This document shows, piece by piece, positions 36,743 to 45,357 of a stretch of DNA of 64,000 nucleotides. The notes beneath the pieces are model-generated. The model searched no databases and had not been told where the DNA came from. It saw only the letters and a program-made list of their open reading frames with translations. The stretch covers positions 62,001 through 126,000 of the forward strand of contig JAILZP010000002.1 of the NCBI GenBank assembly GCA_023512435.1. The letters are read 5' to 3'. The first letter of the stretch is position 1; every line of letters starts with the position of its first letter. The stretch is from Peptococcaceae bacterium. Its GTDB lineage: Bacteria > Bacillota > Desulfotomaculia > Desulfotomaculales > Desulfocucumaceae. The position numbers and the translations under genes were made by a program.

Positions 36743-37412
36743 ACGGGGTGAGATTGTAGGACTCATCGGGCCCAACGGGGCCGGCAAGACCACTACCTTC
36801 AACCTTATATCCGGCCTCTATTACCCGGATGCCGGCACCATCCGGTTCAAGGGGGTTGACATAACCCGAAGGGCGCCCCATGTCCGCTGCCGCATGGGAA
36901 TAGGGCGGACTTTTCAGATTATCCAGCCCTTTGAAAATATCAGCGTGCTTCAGAATGTAATGGTGGGGGCCATATTTGGCGGCAGGAGATCCGGCAAAAG
37001 GCCCGAGGATACCGCGTGGGAAGCCTGCGAAATGGTGGGACTGGGGGACAGGTGCCACAGCATGCCGGGGGAACTTACCGCCGCCGGGCTGAAGAAAATG
37101 GAACTGGCCAGGGCCCTGGCCACCTTCCCGGAACTCCTGCTCCTGGATGAAATGATGGAGGGGCTGACCCCGGTGGAATCCGCCGAGGTGATCAATATCA
37201 TCAAGAAGGTGCGGGATTCCGGCACCGCCGTCCTGGTCATCGAGCACGTAATGCGGACCGTAAGGGACCTTTCGGACCGGGTGGTGGTGATGCACCAGGG
37301 AGGGACCCTGGCCGAGGGAACTTACGGGGAGGTCGTGTCGGACCCCCTGGTAATCGCCGCCTACCTGGGCGAAGAAGGGGAGGGGGATACCGTTGGCCAT
37401 TCTGGACATTGA
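36666..37412 (+). CDS. livG: Branched-chain-type ABC transporter ATPase LivG
   Basis: 248 residues. Walker A GPNGAGKTTTFNLI is near 35 and Walker B is LLLDEMMEGLTPVE. The ABC signature is LTAAGLKKMELARAL, an altered form of LSGGQ. The glycine-poor signature and DEMMEG instead of DEPMAG are unusual for LivG and may affect ATP turnover. The GTG start inside livM is needed to complete the first beta strand. The H-loop (VIEHVM) is intact. Confidence 0.88.
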   Translation: MLLEAEGLTKSFGGLVAVRGQGFRIERGEIVGLIGPNGAGKTTTFNLISGLYYPDAGTIRFKGVDITRRAPHVRCRMGIGRTFQIIQPFENISVLQNVMVGAIFGGRRSGKRPEDTAWEACEMVGLGDRCHSMPGELTAAGLKKMELARALATFPELLLLDEMMEGLTPVESAEVINIIKKVRDSGTAVLVIEHVMRTVRDLSDRVVVMHQGGTLAEGTYGEVVSDPLVIAAYLGEEGEGDTVGHSGH

Positions 37413-38106
37413 GGGTGTCAGCCTGCGCTACGGGACGGTCCAGGTGATCTGGGACGTGTCCTTGAGCCTGGAGGAGGGGGAGGCGGTGGCCCTGGTCGGG
37501 GCCAACGCGGCCGGAAAGACCTCCCTGATACGGATGATTTCCGGGCTGGTGCGCCCCTCGGGAGGGAGGATTGCCCTGTTCGGCGAGGATATATCCGGCC
37601 GTGATCCGGCCGACATAGTACGCATGGGTCTGTCCCACGTGCCCCAGGGCAGGTTTCTTTTTCCCCATCTGACGGTGAGGGAAAACATCGAAATGGGGGC
37701 GGCATACCTGCCAGGGGCCTGGCAGGCAATGGACAGGACCATGGCCTGGGTGATCCACCTCTTTCCCCGGCTGGGGGAGAGGCTGGGTCAGAAGGCCGGA
37801 ACCCTGAGCGGGGGTGAGCAGCAGATGCTGGCCATCGCCAGGGCCCTGATGGCCAGGCCTAAAATCCTGCTGGTCGATGAGCCCTGCCTGGGCCTGGCCC
37901 CCATCATGGTGAAAGTGGTGTTCGACGCTTTGGGAGAGATAAAAAAACAAGGCATCACCCTGCTGCTGGTTGAACAGAACGTCTGGAAAAGCCTGAAGTT
38001 TTCAGAAAGGGGGTATGTGATGGAAAACGGCCGGATAGTTCACCGGGGCGCCAGCGCGGAACTGCTGGCCGACGGCAAAATACGGAAGGCTTATCTTGGT
38101 TTGTAA
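37393..38106 (+). CDS. livF: Branched-chain-type ABC transporter ATPase LivF
   Basis: 237 residues. Walker A GANAAGKTSLIRMI, signature LSGGEQQMLAIARALM and Walker B ILLVDEPCLGLAP are all present, so this is the orthodox half of the ATPase pair. The TTG at 37393 overlaps livG by 20 nt with GGGGAGGGGGA upstream. Confidence 0.92.
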   Translation: MAILDIEGVSLRYGTVQVIWDVSLSLEEGEAVALVGANAAGKTSLIRMISGLVRPSGGRIALFGEDISGRDPADIVRMGLSHVPQGRFLFPHLTVRENIEMGAAYLPGAWQAMDRTMAWVIHLFPRLGERLGQKAGTLSGGEQQMLAIARALMARPKILLVDEPCLGLAPIMVKVVFDALGEIKKQGITLLLVEQNVWKSLKFSERGYVMENGRIVHRGASAELLADGKIRKAYLGL

Positions 38107-38122
38107 GAAGGGGTGACGTGAT

Positions 38123-39676
38123 ATGAAGGACTGGGGATGGATTATCGACCTGGCGGGCCGCATGGCGGCCCTGATCCCCGGCCGGGAGGCCCTTGCTGAC
38201 GCCGATACCGGCAGGCGGTACACCTGGCGGGAGCTGAATGCCAGGGCCAACAGGCTGGCCAACTACCTCCGGGCCGGGCTGGGCCTGGGGAAGGGAGACC
38301 GGGTGGCCGTCCTGTCCCGCAACTGCCCGGAGTACTTTGACTTTTTCTTTGCCACCCAGAAGCTGGGACTGGTTCTGGTGCCCCTGAACTTTAGGCTGGC
38401 GGACGAAGAGATTGTCGACCTGGTTAAAATGATCGGGATTGCCGTCCTGGCCTACGAGGATTTCTTCGAGGAAAGGGCCCGGCGGATCATCAACGGGGCC
38501 GGGGTTGCCCACTCCATCGGCTGGGGCGAAACAGTCACCGGCGGGACCGCCGACTACTCCGCCGTTCTGCGGGACGGCAGCGACACCGATCCCGCCCGGG
38601 CGCCCCTGGAGATCGAGGACCCGCACCTGATCCTTTTCACCGGGGGCACCACCGGCCTGCCCAAGGGGGCTGTCATCTCCCACCGCGCGGTTTACTGGAA
38701 CATGGTCAGCGAGGTCCTGTCCTGGAACCTGGGGCCCGCGGACACCATTTTCCACGTGCTTCCCCTGTTTCACACCGGGGGCTGGAACATAGTGACCCTG
38801 CCCACCCTGTTTGCCGGGGGAACGCTGATCATCAGCAGGAAGTTCGACCCTGAAATGACCCTGAAGATCATTGACCAGTACCGCTGCTCCCTATTCTTTG
38901 CCGCCGCCACCATGTTCATGATGATGAGCCAGGCCGGGTACTTCCGGCGGGCCGATCTGACATCGCTTAAATTCATGATGTCCGGGGCGGCGCCCTGCCC
39001 CAGGAGTGTAATGGAGCCGTACTGGGAGAGGAACATTCCCTTCATGCAGGGTTACGGCATCACCGAGGGCGGGCCAAACAACCTCTTTATGCCCTTCCAG
39101 AGGCTGAGCATGAACCAGATCAAGGAAAAGTGGAATTCGGTGGGCGTGCCCTTCCTGTACTGCCGGGCCCGGGTGGCGGACGAGGGCGGAGCGGAGGCCG
39201 GCCCGGGACAGATGGGGGAACTCCTGCTGAGCGGCCCGGTTGTTTTCTCGGGTTACTGGAATAACCCGGAAGCCAGCGCCGCCACCCTGGTGGACGGGTG
39301 GGTGCACACCGGGGACATAGCCGTGCGGGACGAGGAAGGATTCTTTTACATCGTGGACCGGAAGAAGGACATGTTTATAAGCGGCGGGGAGAACGTGTTC
39401 CCGGTGGAGGTGGAAAAGGTCATCGCGGCCCATCCCCAGGTGGCTGAGGTGGCCGTCATCGGTGTGCCGGACCCCACCTGGGGGGAGGTGGGCAGGGCCT
39501 TCGTGGTTCCCCGGCCGGGCCAGAGGCCGGACCCGGCCGACATTGTCAAGTTTGCCGGGGAGAGGTTGGGGCGCTATAAGGTGCCCAGGTACGTGGAAAT
39601 CATCGACGCCCTTCCCAAGAGCGCTGTGGGCAAGGTGCTGAAAAAGAATCTCAGGCAACTGTCCCTAAAAAAGTGA
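38123..39676 (+). CDS. Acyl-CoA ligase (AMP-forming, long/medium-chain type)
   Basis: 517 residues. The phosphate loop TGGTTGLPKGAVISH is near 173, followed by YGITEGGPNN, GDIAVRDEEGFFYIVDRKKDM and the C-terminal LPKSAVGKVLKKNLR with the catalytic Lys. It activates a carboxylic acid to its CoA thioester. It lies 17 nt after livF, so the transporter probably brings in its substrate; fatty, aromatic or cyclic acids are all possible. ATG at 38123 with AAGGGGTGACG. Confidence 0.88.
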   Translation: MKDWGWIIDLAGRMAALIPGREALADADTGRRYTWRELNARANRLANYLRAGLGLGKGDRVAVLSRNCPEYFDFFFATQKLGLVLVPLNFRLADEEIVDLVKMIGIAVLAYEDFFEERARRIINGAGVAHSIGWGETVTGGTADYSAVLRDGSDTDPARAPLEIEDPHLILFTGGTTGLPKGAVISHRAVYWNMVSEVLSWNLGPADTIFHVLPLFHTGGWNIVTLPTLFAGGTLIISRKFDPEMTLKIIDQYRCSLFFAAATMFMMMSQAGYFRRADLTSLKFMMSGAAPCPRSVMEPYWERNIPFMQGYGITEGGPNNLFMPFQRLSMNQIKEKWNSVGVPFLYCRARVADEGGAEAGPGQMGELLLSGPVVFSGYWNNPEASAATLVDGWVHTGDIAVRDEEGFFYIVDRKKDMFISGGENVFPVEVEKVIAAHPQVAEVAVIGVPDPTWGEVGRAFVVPRPGQRPDPADIVKFAGERLGRYKVPRYVEIIDALPKSAVGKVLKKNLRQLSLKK

Positions 39677-39695
39677 ATTCTTCAGGAGTTAAGCA

Positions 39696-41615
39696 ATGGC
39701 CGGGGTCTTTAGCGCAATACACGAACCGGGAGGGCAGGTTAAAATGTCCGGTTTAATATGGAAAAAGGGTCCACCAGGAAAGAAACTGTTTGCGGTTGCA
39801 GTCCTTGTCACCGCCATGTTGCTGCTTTTCGTACAAATTGCCCAGGCGTACACGGTGGCGCAGATCTGGGGCGCCGCCAGCGAGGGGACGGGGCTTATCC
39901 TGAACACGCCGTGCGCCCTTGCCAGGGATTCCGCAGGAAAAGTCTATGTGGCCGACATGAGCAACCACAGGGTCGTCAAGCTGGAACAGAACGGGAGTAT
40001 ATTAAGGAAGTTCGGCACCTTGGGTTCTGGCAGCGGGCAGTTTAATACCCCGTTCGGGGTGGCCGTCGACAACATGGGAAATATATTGGTTGCCGATACG
40101 GCCAATTACCGGGTCCAGAAATTTGATTCAAGCTGGAATTTCATCAGGTCGTGGGGTTCATACGGTTCAGGCGACGGGCAGTTTGGCCTGCCCCGGGAAA
40201 TCGGCATCGACAGCCAGAACAGGTACCACGTGGTAGACGAATTCAATGACCGGATCGAGGTGTTCGATGAAAACGGCAATTACCTGTACCAGTATGGCGG
40301 CAGGGGAACGGGCAACGGCCAGTTCCGCCTTCCCCAGGGAATTGCCGTTAAACAGAGCCAGTCGGGTGACCGAGTCTATATCTGCGATACTTACAATAAC
40401 AGGGTCCAGGTTTTAGATACTCGGGGCAACTACATCACCCAGATCGGAACCGGGGCCCAGGGAGACGGCAGCTACGTTTTCTATCACCCCAGGGGCGTTA
40501 ATATCGATACCAATGGCGATGTCTACATAGCCGACACGTATAACCACAAGATTAAAAAATACAACAGCAGCCATGTTTACCAGTATTCGACCAGCGTGGG
40601 CATTTCCCGCCTGGAGCCCTGTTATCCGTGCCAGGTATTGCCCCTGGGCAACGGCTATTTCATTGTCTCCGACACGGGCAACAGCCAGCTTATTAAGTAC
40701 CGGGATTACGGAACGTATGCCTCGGTGTCCGGTTACATCGGCACGCTACGGACGGCCGGCGGGGTCTTTTCCGAGTGTGTGGGGGCGGCGGTGGACAGCA
40801 GCGGCAACGTGTATATTTCCGACTGCTTCAACCATAGGATCCAGAAATTTAACAGCAACGGCACGCTGTTGGCCAAGTGGGGCGGCAACAGCGGCGGCGG
40901 GGGTCCCGGGTCGTACGGATATTATTACTGGCAATTCACCTGTCCCAAACAGGTCTGGTATGACAGCAGGTACGACGACATTTACATAGCCGATACCGGC
41001 AACAACCGGATCCAGGTGTTTAACCCCGATGGGACGTGGCTGTTTAATTTCGGGTACTTTAATTTGAGTCAGCCCATGGGCGTCTGCAGCACCAGCGACG
41101 GGTACTTTTTCGTGGCCGATACCGGCCATAACAGGGTTGTGAAATTTGACCCCCTCGGCAACTTTGTAACCAGCTGGGGATCGGAAGGGATGGGGGACGG
41201 CCAGTTCAGGCAGCCCTGCTTTATTGCCAGGGACTCAAGCGACAATATTTACGTGGTAGACAGGATCAACAACAGGGTGCAGAAGTTCAACAAGAACGGG
41301 ACCTTTATAACCAAGTGGGGCACGAACGGCGGGGTTCCCACGGAAGATCCCCTTGACAACTGGGGGAACGGGGACGGAGATCTCTTCCTTCCTGTCGGTA
41401 TAAGTATAGACAGCAACAATTATGTCTATGTCAGCGATTCATCCAACAATAGAATACAGAAGTTCACCACCAACGGGGCCTTCGTGGAAAAATGGGGAAC
41501 CTTCAGCGGCACTTCCGGCAACTTTTTCTCGCCCCAGGGCATAGCATGCGGGGCCAACGGGGAAGTGTACGCCGCTGACGCGCTGTTAAACCGGGTGACT
41601 AAATTCGTCCCATAA
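39696..41615 (+). CDS. Secreted 12-blade NHL-repeat beta-propeller protein
   Basis: 639 residues. A signal peptide (KKLFAVAVLVTAMLLLFV, cleavage after AQA) precedes twelve NHL repeats of the type GVAVDNMGNILVADTANYRV, enough for two six-bladed propellers and filling the whole protein. Such proteins act as binding scaffolds or lyases outside the membrane. The ATG at 39696 follows AGGAG; a second at 39744 gives a more usual signal peptide. It sits between the acyl-CoA ligase and the transporter's binding protein, so a role in capturing the substrate is possible but unproven. Confidence 0.85.
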   Translation: MAGVFSAIHEPGGQVKMSGLIWKKGPPGKKLFAVAVLVTAMLLLFVQIAQAYTVAQIWGAASEGTGLILNTPCALARDSAGKVYVADMSNHRVVKLEQNGSILRKFGTLGSGSGQFNTPFGVAVDNMGNILVADTANYRVQKFDSSWNFIRSWGSYGSGDGQFGLPREIGIDSQNRYHVVDEFNDRIEVFDENGNYLYQYGGRGTGNGQFRLPQGIAVKQSQSGDRVYICDTYNNRVQVLDTRGNYITQIGTGAQGDGSYVFYHPRGVNIDTNGDVYIADTYNHKIKKYNSSHVYQYSTSVGISRLEPCYPCQVLPLGNGYFIVSDTGNSQLIKYRDYGTYASVSGYIGTLRTAGGVFSECVGAAVDSSGNVYISDCFNHRIQKFNSNGTLLAKWGGNSGGGGPGSYGYYYWQFTCPKQVWYDSRYDDIYIADTGNNRIQVFNPDGTWLFNFGYFNLSQPMGVCSTSDGYFFVADTGHNRVVKFDPLGNFVTSWGSEGMGDGQFRQPCFIARDSSDNIYVVDRINNRVQKFNKNGTFITKWGTNGGVPTEDPLDNWGNGDGDLFLPVGISIDSNNYVYVSDSSNNRIQKFTTNGAFVEKWGTFSGTSGNFFSPQGIACGANGEVYAADALLNRVTKFVP

Positions 41616-41647
41616 AAAAATTTAAATCAGGACAGGGGGTAAACCAA

Positions 41648-42841
41648 GTGAAAAAGAAGGTATTTCCGGTGTTTCTGGCGGTGCTTTTGGTGATGGCGCT
41701 GCTGGCCGGGTGCGGCGGCCAGTCCGCCAAGGAACCCATCAAGCTCGGGGTGATGGTGCCCCTGAGCGGCCCGTCGGCGTTCACCGGCCAGGAAATGCGC
41801 AACGCCTACCTGCTGGCGGCCGAGGAAATCAACGCCCAGGGCCTTTTGGGCCGCAAGGTGGAGCTGGTCGTGGAGGACAGCAAGGACCCCACTGCTGCGG
41901 TGGCGGCCCTTGAAAAACTGGTGAACAGGGAAAAAATCAACATCCTGATGGGCGAGGTTTCCAGCACGGTGGGTTATGCCTTGGCCGAGCCGGCCAAGAA
42001 GTACCAGCCCGTCATGGCCTGGACGGGGGCGGCTTCCTCCAAGGTGGAGAGCGCCTTTGCCGGAACCGACTGGTTTTTCCACTACCACCCCTGGGAATAC
42101 CACAACGTGCAGGCCCTGGTTGACTTTTTGAAGTTCACCGGGGTGAAAAAGGTTGCCGTGGCCTACGAAGACGGCCTGTTCGGGAAAAGCAGCGCCGACA
42201 TAATGAAGGGGATGCTCCCGGCCGGCATGGAAATCACGGCCTCCGAGCCTTTCAAATCCGGATCGCCTGACTTCACCCCCATGCTGACCAAGCTCAAGGG
42301 CCTGCCCAGCGACGCCTTTATCTGGATCGGCTACCCGGTGGACGCCATACCCATCACTACCCAGTGCAAGGAGGTTGACTACAACCCCGGGACCATCCTG
42401 GCCTACGTTCCTGGCTGGCCCGAGGGTTTCAACAAGCTGCCGGAAAGCGAGTACGTGACCGCCATCGTGCTGTGGACTCCGGACGTGCCGGACCCGAATT
42501 CCAAGAAATTCGTAGAGGCCTATAAGAATAAGTACGGGGAAGCCCCCCGCAGCTACTGGGCACCCCTGGCCTACACGAACATCATGACGGTGGCCGAGGC
42601 CATCAAAAAGGCCGGGTCCACCGACAAGGAAGCGGTGAAAAAGGCCTTGGCTGCTACGGAGTACGCCTCTCCCCTGGGGCAGACCCTGAAGTTCAGCCCC
42701 AGCAGGGAAATAAAGTACCAGGGTTTTACAAACCTGATCACCATCCAGTGGCAGAAGGGCAAGATGGAGATAGTCTATCCGGAAAAACTGGCCACCGGCA
42801 AGCTGGTTTATCCCGCCCCGAAGTGGAAGGAAAGAAAGTAG
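41648..42841 (+). CDS. livK: Branched-chain-type ABC transporter substrate-binding lipoprotein
   Basis: 397 residues. The signal peptide ends in lipobox LLAGC (Cys 22). The periplasmic-binding-type fold follows (KLGVMVPLSGPSAFTGQEMRN; LVVEDSKDPTAAV; GVKKVAVAYEDGLFGKS). It is anchored to the outer face of the membrane and delivers ligand to LivHM. The ligand is not set by sequence; Liv-type proteins bind amino acids, amides, aromatic or fatty acids. GTG at 41648 with AGGGGGT. Confidence 0.9.
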   Translation: MKKKVFPVFLAVLLVMALLAGCGGQSAKEPIKLGVMVPLSGPSAFTGQEMRNAYLLAAEEINAQGLLGRKVELVVEDSKDPTAAVAALEKLVNREKINILMGEVSSTVGYALAEPAKKYQPVMAWTGAASSKVESAFAGTDWFFHYHPWEYHNVQALVDFLKFTGVKKVAVAYEDGLFGKSSADIMKGMLPAGMEITASEPFKSGSPDFTPMLTKLKGLPSDAFIWIGYPVDAIPITTQCKEVDYNPGTILAYVPGWPEGFNKLPESEYVTAIVLWTPDVPDPNSKKFVEAYKNKYGEAPRSYWAPLAYTNIMTVAEAIKKAGSTDKEAVKKALAATEYASPLGQTLKFSPSREIKYQGFTNLITIQWQKGKMEIVYPEKLATGKLVYPAPKWKERK

Positions 42842-42900
42842 GGGCTGTTTTTAAGGCGGACGGCCGCGACATGCGACCAGTTCGACAAGTTCCGGAATAC

Positions 42901-42929
42901 TTGAAAGCTGCCTCAGCTTCTGGTAAAAT
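42901..42929 (+). promoter_or_regulatory. Promoter of the TetR operon with a palindromic operator
   Basis: TTGAAA (42901-42906), 17-nt spacer, TAAAAT (42924-42929). The spacer contains AAGCTG CCT CAGCTT (42905-42919), a perfect 15-nt inverted repeat. CTGCCTCA (42908-42915) is also repeated inverted as TGAGGCAG (42942-42949). Both fit binding by the TetR regulator encoded 34 nt downstream of the -10. Confidence 0.6.
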
Positions 42930-42962
42930 AATCTGGAAATTTGAGGCAGAGGGAGTAATCTC

Positions 42963-43622
42963 ATGAATTTTCAAGATCCGGAGGAATTTCTCAGGCTGGC
43001 CGAAGATTCCGGCGTCACCCTGCCCAAGACGAAGCGGGGGGAAGCCACTTTCAACCGGCTGCTGCAGGCGGCGGAGGAGGTTTTCGGGGAGAAGAACTAC
43101 TACGAGGCGTCAATAGTGGATATCACCAACCGGGCCGGGGTGGGGCAGGGAACGTTCTACCTCTACTTCAAAAGCAAGAAGGACATTTTTGTGGAATTAA
43201 TAAAGCACCTCCACCACGAGGTGCGGTCCTTCATCCAGAGGGAAATTGCCCAGGTGTCCAACCGGGTGGATGCGGAAAAGGCAGGCATAGAGGCTTTTTA
43301 CAAGTTCACTCTAAAGCACAAGGACCTCTACAAGCTGATCAGGGACGCCGAAGGGGTGGAGCCGAACCTGTGGTACTGGTACTATGCTTCATTTGCCAAG
43401 GCGTATGCGGAAAGGCTCAAGGCCGCCATGGACAGGGGGGAGGTCGCCCGGGTCGACCCCGAGGCCCTGGCCTACTGCCTGATGGGTATCAGCGTCTTTA
43501 CCGCCATGCGCTGGCCGGTCTGGGAAGGCAAAATGCCCCCCGGGGAGTTTACCGGGACGGTCTTCGGTTTTATCACCAAAGGACTGGTACCGTCCAGTGA
43601 TAAAAGAGGTGAGAAAAAATGA
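42963..43622 (+). CDS. TetR family transcriptional regulator
   Basis: 219 residues. The N-terminal HTH (about 22-70) has the pattern TFNRLLQAAEEVFGEKNYYE, IVDITNRAGVGQGTFYLYF and KSKKDIFVELI. The helical C-terminal ligand domain resembles FadR/acyl-CoA sensors by context only. It overlaps the next gene (ATGA). It probably represses its own operon and maybe the upstream transporter genes, with an acyl-CoA or the imported acid as inducer. Confidence 0.9.
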   Translation: MNFQDPEEFLRLAEDSGVTLPKTKRGEATFNRLLQAAEEVFGEKNYYEASIVDITNRAGVGQGTFYLYFKSKKDIFVELIKHLHHEVRSFIQREIAQVSNRVDAEKAGIEAFYKFTLKHKDLYKLIRDAEGVEPNLWYWYYASFAKAYAERLKAAMDRGEVARVDPEALAYCLMGISVFTAMRWPVWEGKMPPGEFTGTVFGFITKGLVPSSDKRGEKK

Positions 43623-44200
43623 AAGTAATCGGGATAGGCGGCAGCCTGCGCAAGAACAGCAACTCCGAGTACTACGTGCGCTATACCCTGGATAAACTGG
43701 CCGCCGAGGGCATGGAGACCGAGTTCATATCCCTGTCCGGAAAGACCATCAAGCCCTGCCGGGGCTGTTACGGCTGCAGGGAAGCCAAGAAATGCATCCA
43801 GGAGGACGACGACTTCGGGGATATCTTTGACAAGATGTACGGAGCCGACGGGATAATCGTGGGTTCACCGGTCTACTACAGCTCGGCAGTTCCCCAGCTC
43901 ATGGCGCTGCTGGACCGGGCCGGCTTCAGCTCCCGCTTCAGCGGAAAATTTTTCTCCCGCAAGGTGGGGGCGCCCATAACGGTGGCCAGGAGGGCCGGAC
44001 ACAACCTGGCCTTCGCTCAGCTCCTGATGTGGTACTACATAAACGACATGATTATTCCGGGCAACACTTACTGGAACGTGGCCACCGCCGGCGCCGGCGG
44101 GGCCAGGGACCCGGAGAACGACCGGGAGGTCCACGACATCCTGGACAATTTTGCCAAAAATATGGCCTGGGTGTTGAAAAAACTTAATTCGGGGAGTTAG
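43619..44200 (+). CDS. NAD(P)H-dependent FMN reductase / iron-sulfur flavoprotein-like
   Basis: Flavodoxin-fold protein, 193 residues. The FMN phosphate loop is GIGGSLRKNSNSE. The CRGCYGCREAKKC motif after residue 45 is like that of iron-sulfur flavoproteins. IIVGSPVYYSSAVPQLMALLDRAG is the family's second signature. It carries electrons, possibly for reduction of an unsaturated acyl intermediate; the partner is unknown. Translationally coupled to the TetR gene. Confidence 0.82.
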   Translation: MKVIGIGGSLRKNSNSEYYVRYTLDKLAAEGMETEFISLSGKTIKPCRGCYGCREAKKCIQEDDDFGDIFDKMYGADGIIVGSPVYYSSAVPQLMALLDRAGFSSRFSGKFFSRKVGAPITVARRAGHNLAFAQLLMWYYINDMIIPGNTYWNVATAGAGGARDPENDREVHDILDNFAKNMAWVLKKLNSGS

Positions 44201-44204
44201 CCAG

Positions 44205-44600
44205 ATGCATGTGAAAGTAGGGGACAGCGCCTCTTATTCCAAAACATTCACCGAAGAGGACGTCGCTTTATACGCGAAAATTACCGGCGACTGCAACAGC
44301 GTCCACCTGGACGAGGAATATGCCAGAAACACCATTTTTAAAGGAAGGATAATCCACGGAATGCTCACTGCGGGCCTGATCTCCACCGTTCTGGGGACAA
44401 AGCTGCCCGGCCTGGGCACGATTTACCTGTCCCAGTACTTGAAGTTCCTGGCCCCGGTGAGAATAGGGGACACGGTCACGGCCACCGTAAGGGTGGTCGA
44501 AACGGACGAGGAAAGGCGGAAGGTGCGGCTGGAAACGGTCTGCACCAACCAACTGGGGAAGGAAGTGCTGACCGGGGAGGCAGTGGTGAAAAGCGGGTAA
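44205..44600 (+). CDS. MaoC-like (R)-enoyl-CoA hydratase
   Basis: 131 residues, single hot-dog domain of the PhaJ type. The hydratase motif YAKITGDCNSVHLDEEYA followed by GRIIHGML keeps the catalytic Asp and His. It adds water to 2-enoyl-CoA to give (R)-3-hydroxyacyl-CoA. It is the last gene of the TetR operon. The context fits a beta-oxidation-like path for the acid activated by the ligase at 38123. Confidence 0.88.
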   Translation: MHVKVGDSASYSKTFTEEDVALYAKITGDCNSVHLDEEYARNTIFKGRIIHGMLTAGLISTVLGTKLPGLGTIYLSQYLKFLAPVRIGDTVTATVRVVETDEERRKVRLETVCTNQLGKEVLTGEAVVKSG

Positions 44601-44678
44601 GGGCCCGATAGATGCGCTTCAGTGCCCGGATGCATACACCGTATGTCCAGGCCGCCACCAGGTTGTATAAGCTGAAAG

Positions 44679-44714
44679 AACCGCCCGGCGATCAACGATC
44701 CCGGGCGGTTTAAT
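44679..44714 (+). terminator. Terminator of the TetR-flavoprotein-MaoC operon
   Basis: AACCGCCCGG / CCGGGCGGTT arms (10 bp) with a 12-nt loop, then TTAATTA. The T-run is weak but the stem is strong. Confidence 0.6.
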
Positions 44715-44724
44715 TATATACCTG

Positions 44725-44753
44725 ATTCTGAAGACCTTATTCTGCCGGAATCC
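44725..44753. repeat. Copy of the GAATCC-type intergenic repeat
   Basis: ATTCTGAAGACCTTATTCTG followed by CCGGAATCC. It differs at only two sites from the copy at 23206, in an unrelated intergenic region. Confidence 0.55.
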
Positions 44754-44783
44754 GGGACGGCCCACGGATGGATTTTGAAACGG

Positions 44784-45152
44784 CTACATGGTGGTCAGGT
44801 ATATGACCGCGCCCTCCTTGGTGCCGCGGATCAATTCGCAGTGGCGCAGCACCGCGAACTGCTTTTCCATTTCCCACTGGGGCAGGTCGAAGCTTTTCAT
44901 CAGCTCTTCCCGGGTGATCTTTCCCCGCTCCTTGATCAGTTCATAAATTCTTTTCTGAAGGGGCGTCAGCCCGTCTGTGCCGGTATGCCCCAGCAGGGAC
45001 CTGGTGGACCGGGCGCTGTCCACCGCCGTGGGGTCGCAGGGCCTTGGGGGCTGGACCGCCCCTATGTAGCAGTCCTCGCACAGCTTCTTTCCGTAGTGGT
45101 CGAACACGTCGTCGCCCTCGGGTATGGTTTCCTTGCAGCGATCGCAAATCAT
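44784..45152 (-). CDS. Zinc-ribbon / winged-helix protein of unknown function
   Basis: 122 residues from the ATG at 45152 with GGGGGTGG. The N-terminus has two CxxC pairs (MICDRCKETIPEGDDVFDHY; KLCEDCYIG), a LIM- or zinc-ribbon-like fold. The C-terminal 60 residues (LTPLQKRIYELIKERGKITR, EELMKSFDLPQWEMEKQFAVL) read as a winged helix. It is probably a DNA-binding regulator or an adaptor. Monocistronic. Confidence 0.65.
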   Translation of the reverse strand: MICDRCKETIPEGDDVFDHYGKKLCEDCYIGAVQPPRPCDPTAVDSARSTRSLLGHTGTDGLTPLQKRIYELIKERGKITREELMKSFDLPQWEMEKQFAVLRHCELIRGTKEGAVIYLTTM

Positions 45153-45357
45153 TTTATCCACCCCCGGCTTAATTTTAAACATATCGGCAATGCCGGTCAA
45201 GCAACTTTTTGAACGTCCCCCTGTGTACGGAAAGGAATGGTTTTTGACGGGGGAGGCTTTGCAGGGCAGGAAACCATGGCAATAAAGAGAATAATTTACT
45301 GAAAGAGCGGCGGAACTCTTGGGGGCTGTATCACACGTTTATGAGGAGGAGTCGGGA

